From the NCBI GenBank assembly GCA_016786765.1, contig JAEUUZ010000003.1, positions 248,001 to 312,000 on the forward strand: a stretch of DNA of 64,000 nucleotides, written 5' to 3'. Shown here one piece after another: positions 35,296 through 44,654 of the stretch. The DNA is from Chitinophagales bacterium. GTDB lineage: Bacteria > Bacteroidota > Bacteroidia > Chitinophagales > LD1. The notes beneath the pieces were generated by a model. That model did not search any database and was not told the origin of the DNA. It saw nothing but the letters and a program-made list of their open reading frames with translations. The first letter of the stretch is position 1. Every line of letters begins with the position of its first letter. Both the position numbers and the translations under genes were made by a program.

Positions 35296-36885
35296 ATGAA
35301 AAGAATAATTCTCGCAATACTGCTATTTGTAGGAATGAACGTAGTCTCTGCACAGCCACCCAAGTTTACGCGTGTACCATTTTTCAGGAACAATGCGAAT
35401 ATGCTCAATTATAGTTTAGAGTATGCTAATCATATTTTGGCTATTGGAAGTTGTGATCAAGGAATAACGTCTAATCTTTTTACCAAGGCAATTGACTATG
35501 AATCTTCGTTCATAATTGACTCTAGTTATTTAGGGCAACCGTGGGGGTTAACGTTGGCAAGACAGACAACAAATCGCGTTAGAACAATTAATAATGGGCT
35601 TTATGTAGCAACAACAAAGGGCTTTAATCTAAACATTTATTTGCCCAGCCTCGTAAAAATCAACGCAACGGGTCACATAGATAGTGTTTGGGACTATGCT
35701 TTTAGCCAACCCACTCGTTTCACCCATTACGATTACAGTCCCGATAACTTTATATATGCACAGGCGGAGATAGATGACGATACGGTATCGGTGGCTTACG
35801 AGAGTTCAGGCGCAATTTTGAAACTCGATACCAATGGAAATGAATTGTGGCGTTATACGTATAATTTTAGTGCGCAATATGCCGATATACCAGGAGGAGT
35901 TCAGGCTACAGAAGATAGTGGTTGTGTATTTTTGTGTTATTCCGGGGCATGGCCGGCTTATAGCCAAGCTAAATTGGTTCGACTTGATAAAAACGGCACT
36001 GTAAAATGGCTAAGAAATGTATCTATTCCAATAGGAATCTATTCTATGAAGTTGATAGATTATAATACAGACGAAAACTTGATGCTCACCTATTTTTCAG
36101 ACCAACACCAAGATGCACAAGGAAGAGTAATCCCATCTTCGCTTGTAAAAGTAGATAAAGCCAATCAAATAATTTGGTCTATAAAGAATGCAGATATAGA
36201 TAGTTTTAAAACGGTTATTAATCAGTTTGGAGATTCGGGGTTAGTTTATGTAGCATCTGTAGGTACGGCAAACTATATTAAAGCACATAATGGCGGATGG
36301 TTAGGCTTTGGGGCAGATGAGAGAGACAGCTTAGGCCGTTGGATACAAGGCACAGACCCTAAAAGTGGAGGCTATGTTCGTTTTGTAAACGATAGCGGCA
36401 GAGTGGTGTGGGAGGCAACATATAACGGACTTTATCATGGCAGTAAGAAGGTAGTGGGCGGCTATGGTTTTACGGGTGTAAATCTCACGAGTGATGGGGG
36501 CTATATTCTTACAGGTAGTTGTTTTGATTCAACGGGTCAACAAGTAGGTTTTTTGATGAAAATAGACAGCATGGGGTGTTTATCGGCCGATAGTTGTGAA
36601 ACTCGGATAGTAAGCAGTGTTCGTTATAACAGTAACGAAACGCCAACCATAAGTTTGTATCCTAATCCGGCACACAACAACGTAAAACTAAAACTCGAGC
36701 AACTCAACGGATTAGCGGATGTGCGCATTAGCTTCTACGCAGTAATAGGCACCAAGGTATTTGAAACCCGAATTGAAAAACCTGAAACAGAAATCGCAAC
36801 CAAAGACTGGGAAAGGGGCATTTATTTTTATCGAATAGAAGCCAGTGGAGGAATAGTGAAGAGTGGAAAATTGGTGGTGGAATAA
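35296..36885 (+). CDS. Secreted T9SS-domain protein, probable beta-propeller
   Basis: 529 residues. Signal peptide (IILAILLFVGMNVVSAQ). The body contains recurring units of the type L.KLD.NGNELW...Y (GAILKLDTNGNELWRYTY, KLVRLDKNGTVKWLR, SLVKVDKANQIIW, YVRFVNDSGRVVWEATY), spaced as blades of a propeller such as in PQQ/delta-60-like proteins. The end is a T9SS sorting domain (SLYPNPAHNNVKL ... GIYFYRIEASGG). It is exported to the surface or medium; ligand or substrate unknown. Its last 307 bases are duplicated behind cphA. Single gene with its own -7 element and terminator. Confidence 0.87.
   Translation: MKRIILAILLFVGMNVVSAQPPKFTRVPFFRNNANMLNYSLEYANHILAIGSCDQGITSNLFTKAIDYESSFIIDSSYLGQPWGLTLARQTTNRVRTINNGLYVATTKGFNLNIYLPSLVKINATGHIDSVWDYAFSQPTRFTHYDYSPDNFIYAQAEIDDDTVSVAYESSGAILKLDTNGNELWRYTYNFSAQYADIPGGVQATEDSGCVFLCYSGAWPAYSQAKLVRLDKNGTVKWLRNVSIPIGIYSMKLIDYNTDENLMLTYFSDQHQDAQGRVIPSSLVKVDKANQIIWSIKNADIDSFKTVINQFGDSGLVYVASVGTANYIKAHNGGWLGFGADERDSLGRWIQGTDPKSGGYVRFVNDSGRVVWEATYNGLYHGSKKVVGGYGFTGVNLTSDGGYILTGSCFDSTGQQVGFLMKIDSMGCLSADSCETRIVSSVRYNSNETPTISLYPNPAHNNVKLKLEQLNGLADVRISFYAVIGTKVFETRIEKPETEIATKDWERGIYFYRIEASGGIVKSGKLVVE
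36578..36884 (+). repeat. Direct repeat, copy 2 (T9SS tail)
   Basis: The in-gene partner of 34870-35176; it covers the linker and sorting domain of the T9SS protein. Confidence 0.9.
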
Positions 36886-36951
36886 TCGCTGTTGAGCATT
36901 GCTTGATGGCCGAAATGGTTGGAAAATACATGTAGCATTTTTGATTAAATT

Positions 36952-36990
36952 AAGGGTCTTCGAATACTTCCGAAGACCCTTTTTGTTTTT
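36952..36990. terminator. Bidirectional terminator between the T9SS gene and the VWA-fusion gene
   Basis: An 11-bp perfect stem (36952-36962 with 36971-36981), then a T-rich run; an A-rich flank lies on the left. Confidence 0.82.
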
Positions 36991-37015
36991 CGTGTTATTT
37001 GTTCGATGTTTTAGC

Positions 37016-39202
37016 TTATCTCTTTTCAGCTAAATCAACAAGGCTAAGCATTTCTTCGCGAAGACCGTCAGGGTCTTCTCCTAATGCCCCTTTCGCCAAT
37101 GTTGCTGTTTTTTCAAGTGTAAAATTTCCCGAAAATTTCGAATGGCGAAGTAACATTCCAAACGATGCTACTGCGGCCGCAAATCTAAAGTCGTTGCTGG
37201 TTTCTGACAACTTTCTAATGTCAAAGCCAACCCGCTCTTCGATTAATGCGCTTTTGTTTTCATCCGGTTTTTTGAAGCGAATGCGTAGTCCCATCAAATC
37301 ATTAGAAGAGAGCTCCATTTGGTCGTTTTTGTGTTTTTTGTCGTCCAAATCTATTGTAGCCATTTTTCTTTCTTTGCTCAACACTAACTCATACAATGCA
37401 GTAACATTTGCTCCTGCACCAATTTCACCGGCATCGATTTTGTCGTTACTAAAATCTTCATCCTGTAATTTTCGGTTTTCATAGCCAATAAGTCGGTAGC
37501 TTTTAACGGCAGTAGGGTTGAAAACAGCCTGAATCTTTACGTCTTTAGCAATAGTGATAAAGTTAGCACCCATTTGTGCCACCATATTTTTTTGCGCTTC
37601 TTTTTCGTTGTCGATATAGGCATAGTTGCCGTTACCTTTATCGGCCAATTGCTCCATTCTACTGTCTTTGTAGTTGCCGGTTCCAAACCCGAGAACAGAA
37701 AGAAACACACCGGATTTTCTCTTTTCTTCAATTAAATTGACCAACTCATTTTCGCTCGAAACACCAACATTGAAGTCGCCATCTGTACAAAGGATGACTC
37801 TGTTGTTGCCCTCTTTTTTAAAATTATCAATAGCGGTTTTGTAGGCTAGTTGAATACCTGCTCCACCTGCAGTTGAACCTCCTGCTTCTAATTGTTCAAT
37901 GGCGTCAATGATCTTTTGTTTATTGGCAGCAGGTGTTGTCGGTAAAACAAGTCCGGCACTTCCTGCGTAGACCACAAGGGCCACTTGGTCGTCAGGTTTG
38001 AGTTGATTGACCAAGAGTTTTAGTGATTTTTGAACGAGAGGTAATTTATCCATGCTTTGCATCGAACCCGATACATCAATCAAAAAAACCAAGTTGCTTG
38101 GAGGTTGTTTATCGGTGTCAATTTTTTTGCCTTGAATACCAATTTTAAGCAACACGTGACTACTATCCCAAGGGCAATCGCTCATTTCTGTTTGTACAGA
38201 AAATGGCTGTTCTGCCGATGCATTCGGATAATTGTATGGGAAATAGTTTATCATTTCTTCCAAGCGAATAGCGTCAGCCGGAATAGCATTTCTTTCCATA
38301 AGTTTTCTACGAAGAATACTATACGATGCCGCGTCCACATCAATTGAAAACGTGGATAGTGGAGACCTGGCAGCAACTAGAAATTCATTTTCAATAATGG
38401 TATTGAACTCCTCTGTGCTAGTTTCGGGTTTCGTTGGTTCCACACGAGTATTATCGATTGGCATTTTGGCTTGATCCAATTGCATATCCTCTGCACTGCC
38501 GTATTTTGCGGGAACGCCACCGGTTATAATACTTAACTGATCAACACCTTGAATGGGTACATTGGGTTTTCCAATCACCTTTCTTCCATTCACATAGTAC
38601 ACCGTTGCATCCTCGCGTCCTCCACGTATGCTTAGACCTTTGTTGGCGTCTTGCTGGTATACGCCAGCAGTTTGTGAGGCCAGATCCGATATACTTTGCG
38701 TTGGTAGGTTTTTGATATTATTATGGTGAATAACACTCGATAATGTGGTTGATGATTTCTGTATCAATGGCATTTTATAGGCAATCACCATTACCTCGCT
38801 CATGGCATTATCCGCAGGTTCAAGTTTAATACTCAATAATGTAGTGTTGTCGGCCCTAACAACAACGCCTTTTTCTATACGGGTTTTATATCCTATATAT
38901 TGAAACTTCAAATCGTAATGCCCGACTTTCAGATTTTTGATTTCATAGTTTCCATCATAATCTGATTTAGCCCCCACGGCTGTAGCTCTGCCTATACTAT
39001 CTAAAACAATAACACTTGCGCTGGGAAATCCTTCACCATTTTCATCCACAATTTTTCCGCTGATACTTCCTGTTTGGGAAAAGGCATTCAGGGTCCAGTA
39101 GAAAAGAAAAAGCATTGTTGCGATAAAACGCAAAAGCGTGTTGCCAACGTGGTGAACAATAGGTCTGTCTTGGCTTAGGTTGAAAGTAGAATGCTTTTTC
39201 AT
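37016..39202 (-). CDS. Fusion: CarboxypepD_reg - TonB plug - YfbK-like VWA protein
   Basis: 728 residues. Order: basic N-terminus and hydrophobic export segment (LRFIATMLFLFYWTLNAFSQ, about 24-43), carboxypeptidase-regulatory-like domain (GSISGKIVDENGEGFPSASV, about 45-130), a TonB-receptor plug (about 150-245, GLSIRGG..DATVYYVNGRKV, GGVPAKYGSAE), the YfbK N-terminal domain (about 280-350), a VWA domain with an intact metal site DVSGSM near 375, and a YfbK-type C-terminal (DUF3520-like) domain to the end. No beta-barrel follows the plug. A periplasmic or outer-membrane-associated protein is likely. YfbK-type VWA proteins are common, the added plug is not something I know well. Single gene. 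Confidence 0.88.
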   Translation of the reverse strand: MKKHSTFNLSQDRPIVHHVGNTLLRFIATMLFLFYWTLNAFSQTGSISGKIVDENGEGFPSASVIVLDSIGRATAVGAKSDYDGNYEIKNLKVGHYDLKFQYIGYKTRIEKGVVVRADNTTLLSIKLEPADNAMSEVMVIAYKMPLIQKSSTTLSSVIHHNNIKNLPTQSISDLASQTAGVYQQDANKGLSIRGGREDATVYYVNGRKVIGKPNVPIQGVDQLSIITGGVPAKYGSAEDMQLDQAKMPIDNTRVEPTKPETSTEEFNTIIENEFLVAARSPLSTFSIDVDAASYSILRRKLMERNAIPADAIRLEEMINYFPYNYPNASAEQPFSVQTEMSDCPWDSSHVLLKIGIQGKKIDTDKQPPSNLVFLIDVSGSMQSMDKLPLVQKSLKLLVNQLKPDDQVALVVYAGSAGLVLPTTPAANKQKIIDAIEQLEAGGSTAGGAGIQLAYKTAIDNFKKEGNNRVILCTDGDFNVGVSSENELVNLIEEKRKSGVFLSVLGFGTGNYKDSRMEQLADKGNGNYAYIDNEKEAQKNMVAQMGANFITIAKDVKIQAVFNPTAVKSYRLIGYENRKLQDEDFSNDKIDAGEIGAGANVTALYELVLSKERKMATIDLDDKKHKNDQMELSSNDLMGLRIRFKKPDENKSALIEERVGFDIRKLSETSNDFRFAAAVASFGMLLRHSKFSGNFTLEKTATLAKGALGEDPDGLREEMLSLVDLAEKR

Positions 39203-39377
39203 AACCCTGAATTTTAAAAGTGAATAAATAGGATGTCATTCCTAAGATACGCACCAATAGGGCAATAGGCGAAAATGCTGTGTCACACCTTTGTCATATT
39301 AATTTGACGTACAGAAATTAACAGCATTTCACTGTTCATTACAAACAAAATGCTTACGATAGTGTTAAATTAGTATC

Positions 39378-40622
39378 ATGAAGCAACATATTTTACTCAT
39401 CTTTTTGTTGGTTGTTGGATACGCACAAGCACAGCAATCCTTTAGTAACGATAGGTCACAAGCCTTATTCATGGTAAGTCAGGGCGATCTTTTGATGCGA
39501 AACGGTGAACCCGAAAAGGCAATTTTTAAGTACACCGATGCTATAGTTTCTGATCCGAATTGTAGTGAAGCTTATATGAAGCGAGCAAGTGCTAATGCGA
39601 AAATACTCCGCTGGGAGCAGTCTCAGAAGGATTATAATGTTGCCGTTTCGCTCAATCCTTCATCGGTGATTTTCTATGAGTCTAGACACAAGCTCTATCT
39701 TTTGCATCATGAATATGAAAAGGCAATAGATGATATTTCAATAGCTGTGAAGTTGAATCCATATGCAATTCACCTAAAGCACGAATATATATCTGCCTTA
39801 ATTTTAAAGGGTAACATTAATGCTGCCCAGAGTTATTGTGATAGCCTTCTTGCTCTTGATTCTGCCGATATTACGTTGTTACTCTATCGTTCCTATATCT
39901 ATTATGTTAATGAAGAGTTTGCGTTTGCCGAAGACTTTGCCAATAAGGCATTGTTTCTTAATCCACAGTCTGCTATTGGTTATGATTTTTTAGGTAATGC
40001 TTATGCACGAGAAGGGCGTTTTTTGGATGCCGAAGATGCCTATTCAAAAGCAATTTCCCTCCAATCAGCATTTTCAATTGCTTATTTCAACAGAAGCATA
40101 GTTCGGCAAAAGTTGAAACGATTTGAAGCTGCAAAAAACGATTTGGATAGTGCTTTAGCCATTGATAGAAGTTATGCAATAGCCTATTTTAATAGGGCAG
40201 TTTTACATAAAATGTCAAACGATTATAAAGCTGCAGAATTAGACTTGTCTAAAGCTATAGCCATAAAGCCTGATTTTGCTGAAGCCTTTCTAAATAGGGG
40301 TTTTGCAAGCAAGTTTTTGGGAGATCATTTATCTGCAATTGAAGACATTAAGATGTCCATTCAACTGAACCCTAACGATAAGAATTCACATCTTATGTTG
40401 GCCAATATGTATATGTTGTTTGGCGATTACTTAGAAGCGATAGATGTTTATAATCAGATTATCGAAAAAGAACCCACTTATGCGCCTGCCTACCTCAATC
40501 GAGGATTTGCGCACATATTGTTCAATAACAGAATACAAGGTTGTGATGATTTTCGAAAAGCAAAAGAGAATGGGATCAACAAGGCGGAAGAATACATTGT
40601 TTCGTTTTGCGAAAAATTTTAA
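39378..40622 (+). CDS. Exported TPR protein
   Basis: 414 residues with a signal peptide (HILLIFLLVVGYAQAQ). The mature protein is a run of about ten 34-residue TPR units (GEPEKAIFKYTDAI, EYEKAIDDISIAVKLNP, FLDAEDAYSKAISLQ, DYKAAELDLSKAIAIKP, DYLEAIDVYNQIIEKEP), ending with GCDDFRKAKENGINKAEEY. It probably acts as a periplasmic scaffold; no enzymatic domain. It is convergent with the nuclease/phosphatase-family gene, with 9 bases between the stops. Function otherwise unknown. Confidence 0.85.
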   Translation: MKQHILLIFLLVVGYAQAQQSFSNDRSQALFMVSQGDLLMRNGEPEKAIFKYTDAIVSDPNCSEAYMKRASANAKILRWEQSQKDYNVAVSLNPSSVIFYESRHKLYLLHHEYEKAIDDISIAVKLNPYAIHLKHEYISALILKGNINAAQSYCDSLLALDSADITLLLYRSYIYYVNEEFAFAEDFANKALFLNPQSAIGYDFLGNAYAREGRFLDAEDAYSKAISLQSAFSIAYFNRSIVRQKLKRFEAAKNDLDSALAIDRSYAIAYFNRAVLHKMSNDYKAAELDLSKAIAIKPDFAEAFLNRGFASKFLGDHLSAIEDIKMSIQLNPNDKNSHLMLANMYMLFGDYLEAIDVYNQIIEKEPTYAPAYLNRGFAHILFNNRIQGCDDFRKAKENGINKAEEYIVSFCEKF

Positions 40623-40631
40623 TCCGTAAAC

Positions 40632-41672
40632 TTATTTCACCTCCTTCAAAAATTCCAAGTATGTTGGGAAGTGATCGGAATACCCTTGATTATATATGTT
40701 TCCGTCCCAAGTGCGTAGCGGATAACCTTTAAAACGTCCCGTTTTTTGCACCATAAAATCGCGATTGAAAATGCGTGCCGTGCGATAAAACACACCGTCT
40801 TGTTGCTTGTTTAAAAAGCCGTAAGAAATAATGATTTGATCGAATAAATTCCATGCATCGTTATAGGCCAATGTGCCAATGCCTTGTTTGTAAAAATCGA
40901 TCCATGGGTTAAACATACCCCCCGGTTTTACTTGCTCCGGCTTTTGCTTAGCGTTCAGTACCTTTGCAACACTTGGACTTATGGGGTCATCATTTAAGTC
41001 GCCCATCACTATACATTTTGTTTCCGGGTTGATAGCCATCAATGAATCGATTACTTTTTTGCATACCCCTGCGGCTATTGCTCTTCCCGGAGCAGAGGCT
41101 TCTTCGCCTCCTCTTCGTGAGGGCCAGTGGTTAACAAATACGTGTAAGGGTTCGCCCATATAATTGCCCCAAACCCACAATACATCTCTGGTTTTTCGCG
41201 CTTTCCCATCTTCCATTTTAAGCGGAACATTAAGCGGCTTGCTTCCTGTTACGGTAAAATATTTTGGGTTGTACATTAAGGCTACATCAACGCCACGCTC
41301 ATCGGGCGAATCGTAGTGCACGATTTTGTAATTGCGCGCCTTCAATTTGGGGCTGTTCACCAAATCATAAAGCACCGATTCGTTTTCAATTTCCGCAGAA
41401 CCGAATATCGAGAGTCCATCCGGAGAGTCTTCAATCCCTATTTTAGATAATACATCCGAGAGGCGTTCAATTTTATCGGTATATACACTGGTATTATAAT
41501 GACGAGGACCGTTTGGTGTAAATTCTTCGTCACTCACATTCGGTTGATCGATGGTGTCGTAAAAGTTTTCCAAGTTATAGAAGCCGATAATGCCAATTTT
41601 GTAGGCTTTTGTTTTTTGCGCAAAGGTAGCGATCGAAAAAAGGCAAAACAGACTTAATGTGATGTGACGCAT
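40632..41672 (-). CDS. Endonuclease/exonuclease/phosphatase family protein, exported
   Basis: 346 residues with a signal peptide (LSLFCLFSIATFAQ). The fold's catalytic blocks are visible: GFYNLENFYD, GSAEIENE (metal-binding Glu), HVFVNHWPSRRGGE (His), VMGDLNDDP (Asp/Asn), and a closing SDHFPTYLEF (Asp-His pair). Members cut nucleic acids or phosphoesters. It diverges from a TonB receptor / DUF5689 pair; in Bacteroidota such nucleases often sit beside those two gene types, pointing to scavenging of extracellular nucleic acid or phosphate. That role is inferred. Confidence 0.9.
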   Translation of the reverse strand: MRHITLSLFCLFSIATFAQKTKAYKIGIIGFYNLENFYDTIDQPNVSDEEFTPNGPRHYNTSVYTDKIERLSDVLSKIGIEDSPDGLSIFGSAEIENESVLYDLVNSPKLKARNYKIVHYDSPDERGVDVALMYNPKYFTVTGSKPLNVPLKMEDGKARKTRDVLWVWGNYMGEPLHVFVNHWPSRRGGEEASAPGRAIAAGVCKKVIDSLMAINPETKCIVMGDLNDDPISPSVAKVLNAKQKPEQVKPGGMFNPWIDFYKQGIGTLAYNDAWNLFDQIIISYGFLNKQQDGVFYRTARIFNRDFMVQKTGRFKGYPLRTWDGNIYNQGYSDHFPTYLEFLKEVK

Positions 41673-41760
41673 GTAACCAAATTTTTGTGCAATTTATGAT
41701 TTTCCAATTTATACCTACTGGTTTTATTGGAATGGTAAAGCTGCCTTAACATAGTCGTGT

Positions 41761-41789
41761 TTTGTTTTTAAGCAAATTAGTTAGTTTTG
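41761..41789 (+). promoter_or_regulatory. Predicted promoter of the TonB receptor / metal cluster
   Basis: TTTG (41761-41764), 17-base spacer, TAGTTTTG (41782-41789, full match to TAnnTTTG), 24 bases before the ATG at 41814. Its position rules out the in-frame TTG at 41787 as the start. Confidence 0.55.
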
Positions 41790-41813
41790 TTGCCTTGCTC
41801 ATTAACGCATTTT

Positions 41814-44618
41814 ATGAAATTTAGAATCTACGCTATTTATACATGCTGTCTGTTGTTGGTATCAACGGCTGTTCAAGCACAGAATATGTATGAAGACAAA
41901 GCTTTTCAGACATCATTTATAACTGAATGTACCAATGGCGCTTCGAAGGATGGAGCGTTCACTCCGGATGAAGCCGCAATCTATTGCAACTGCGCTTTTG
42001 AGAAAATGAAGGCAAAAAATTTGAACTTAGACGACATTAAGCGAATGCAAGACCCTTCTTCAGACGCCTTCAAGGAAATTGTGCTTCCATGTGTAGAAGA
42101 AGCCAAGGGTTCTGCCGCGAAAGGCATTAATACCGATTCCTTATCAACAAATGCCAACAATGCTAATGCCGATAACATTCCTGTGATTAATTTATCGGAA
42201 TCGGAAACAGAAAGTGCTACAAATACACAAAATGTGGCCGGTATTCTTTCTTCTTCCAATGATGTGTTTCAGTCGAATGCTACATTTCAATTATCATCAG
42301 GGGGGTACCACTATCGTGGCTACACCGGAGATAGAATAAATGTAATGATCAATGGTATTTCCATGAATGATGCCGAAAGTGGACAGGTGCTTTGGAACGA
42401 GTGGGGCGGATTGAATGATATGTTTCGGGGTCGTCAAACTACTGTTGGATTAGCTCATTCAACATTTACCTTTGGTGGAATAGGAGGGGCTTTAATGTTC
42501 GATTCACGTGCAGGGCACTTGTTTAAAGGGTTGAATGCCGGTTATGCTATTACAAACCAACGCTACCGCAATAGAGTGAATGCAAGTTACGTGAGCGGCT
42601 TCCTAAAAGGGAATTGGGCAGTTGCCGGAGCTTTTGTGCGCAGATGGGCAGAGAAAGGCTATGAGCCGGGCACCTATTATGATGGCTATTCCTATTTCTT
42701 CTCTGTTGAAAAATTGATTCAAAACAAGCATAGTATTTCGTTTACAACCTTTGGTGCGCCTACGCGTTCAGCTCGAGCAGCTTATTCTAACAAAGAAATG
42801 CAAGCCTTAGCCAAAGATCGATTCTACAATCCGGCTTGGGGTTACCAAAATGGACAAATTCGAAATGCGAACGAAACACGAACATTTATTCCTGTTTTTA
42901 TTCTGACTTACGAAGGAAAATTTAGTCCGAAAACAAATTTAGTTGCATCGGGCTCTTATCAATTCGGAACCAACAAATATTCGGGGTTAGATTGGTATAA
43001 CGCCCAAAATCCTTCCCCTGATTATTACAAAAACTTGCCAAGTTTAATTGAAGATCCCGAAGCGAGTGCTGCGGCTAAAGCCTATTTGGAATCTCACCCG
43101 GAAATGTTACAAATCCAATGGGATAGAATATATGAAGTGAACAGAAACATTAATGATTCAGTAGTTAATGCCAACGGAAGCGGACAAACAGTGTACGGAA
43201 AATGGTCAAGGTATATAGTTTCTGACCGGGTAGAACAATCGCAAGCAGGGCAGTTTAACGCCATTGTTAATCACACTATTGACGATCATTTTTCTGTCAA
43301 CGGAGGTCTTTCTTATCAATTCGATAAATCGCGCTATTACAAACAAGTGCGCGATTTGTTGGGAGGTGATTTCTTTGTTAATGTGAATCAGTTTGCGGAG
43401 CGCGATTTCCCCGGAAACGACACGGCTAATCAACTCAATCTCGACAAGCCTAATCAAATCTTAAAAGTTGGTGATACTTATGGCTACGATTATTACAGTA
43501 CTTTGCACAAAGCATCTGCATGGGGTCAGGCCTATGTTAAGTACAGTCGTATTGAAGCTTTTTTGGGTGCTAATATCTCCAATAGCTATTTTTGGCGAAC
43601 CGGTAATTTTACGAATGGCTTGTTTCCCACCGATTCTAAAGGTGATTCCAAAAAAATTAACTCGTTTAACTATGGTGTAAAAGGAGGTTTACAAGGGAAG
43701 ATTAACGGAAGAAATTATTTGTATGCGAATGCAATGTTTCAAACGATAGCGCCTACATTCCGCGATGCTTTTGTTTCTCCCATTACCCGCAATGTTGTGT
43801 TACCGGGGTTAAAAAGCGAAAAAGTATATAGCGTTGAGGCCGGCTACATTTATAAAGCACCGCGATTATCGGTTAAAGCCAACTTCTTCTATACCCAATT
43901 TTATGATGGAATTCAAAACTATACCTATTTCCACGATGAATACCGAACGCAGGTGAATTATTCGTTGAGCGGAATTAGCAAGCGCCATATTGGAGGGGAG
44001 CTAGGCGCCAATTGGGATATTTGGAAAGGTATTAGTGCAAGCTTTGTAGCCAATGTGGCCAAATACACCTATACTTCTCGTCCATCAGCCTATGTGACAC
44101 GCGATAATAATGCGCAAGTGTTAGAGCAAGAGAAAACGATTTATTTGAAAGATTTTAATGCCGGTAGAGGTCCACAAATGGCCTATTCGCTTGGTTTAAG
44201 ATATCGATCTCCACAGTTTTGGAACGTGGGCTTGAATTTGAATTATTTTGATTGGATGTATATTGAGGCAAGCCCGGCTAGACGAGTATCAGATGCCATT
44301 GTGGGTTTAGATCCAACATCACCTCATGGTCAAACAATCCTTGCGCAAGAAAAGTTGAAAGGACAGTTTACCATGGATCTACGAGGCGGGTATTCGTTAT
44401 TCATGAACAAGATGTTCCGATTTAAAGCAAAACAGCGGTTTTACCTTCAAATCAATTGGACGATTTCCAATATCACTAACAACAAAAATTTTGTTTTATA
44501 TGGCGGTGAGCAGTTGCGATTCGACTATGACGAAAAGAATGTAGATAAATTTGCTACACGTTACAAGTATGCACGCGGAATAGGCTATTTCGTGTCACTC
44601 AACTTCAGAATGCAATAG
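41814..44618 (+). CDS. TonB-dependent receptor with Cys-containing N-terminal domain
   Basis: 934 residues from the ATG at 41814, which opens a signal peptide (YAIYTCCLLLVSTAVQAQ). The mature N-terminus is unusual: a ~75-residue helical domain with four Cys (TECTNGAS, AAIYCNCAFEKM, VLPCVEEAK) where a CarboxypepD_reg domain is normally found. The plug follows (NDVFQSNATFQLSSGGYHYRGY, INVMINGISMNDAE) and then a large outer-membrane barrel ending in an aromatic strand (YFVSLNFRMQ). It takes up a substrate through the outer membrane with TonB energy. First gene of a plus-strand cluster that continues with DUF5689, CxGKC, MbnP and MbnH genes; the substrate may be a metal complex or a nucleic-acid-derived compound. 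Confidence 0.88.
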   Translation: MKFRIYAIYTCCLLLVSTAVQAQNMYEDKAFQTSFITECTNGASKDGAFTPDEAAIYCNCAFEKMKAKNLNLDDIKRMQDPSSDAFKEIVLPCVEEAKGSAAKGINTDSLSTNANNANADNIPVINLSESETESATNTQNVAGILSSSNDVFQSNATFQLSSGGYHYRGYTGDRINVMINGISMNDAESGQVLWNEWGGLNDMFRGRQTTVGLAHSTFTFGGIGGALMFDSRAGHLFKGLNAGYAITNQRYRNRVNASYVSGFLKGNWAVAGAFVRRWAEKGYEPGTYYDGYSYFFSVEKLIQNKHSISFTTFGAPTRSARAAYSNKEMQALAKDRFYNPAWGYQNGQIRNANETRTFIPVFILTYEGKFSPKTNLVASGSYQFGTNKYSGLDWYNAQNPSPDYYKNLPSLIEDPEASAAAKAYLESHPEMLQIQWDRIYEVNRNINDSVVNANGSGQTVYGKWSRYIVSDRVEQSQAGQFNAIVNHTIDDHFSVNGGLSYQFDKSRYYKQVRDLLGGDFFVNVNQFAERDFPGNDTANQLNLDKPNQILKVGDTYGYDYYSTLHKASAWGQAYVKYSRIEAFLGANISNSYFWRTGNFTNGLFPTDSKGDSKKINSFNYGVKGGLQGKINGRNYLYANAMFQTIAPTFRDAFVSPITRNVVLPGLKSEKVYSVEAGYIYKAPRLSVKANFFYTQFYDGIQNYTYFHDEYRTQVNYSLSGISKRHIGGELGANWDIWKGISASFVANVAKYTYTSRPSAYVTRDNNAQVLEQEKTIYLKDFNAGRGPQMAYSLGLRYRSPQFWNVGLNLNYFDWMYIEASPARRVSDAIVGLDPTSPHGQTILAQEKLKGQFTMDLRGGYSLFMNKMFRFKAKQRFYLQINWTISNITNNKNFVLYGGEQLRFDYDEKNVDKFATRYKYARGIGYFVSLNFRMQ

Positions 44619-44654
44619 TTTTTAAATAAATCGTTTATACTCAATATATTTATC

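Noticed and set aside
41787-41813. TTG at 41787 as the start of the TonB receptor
   Set aside because: It lies within the predicted -7 element and adds residues before a complete signal peptide that starts at 41814.
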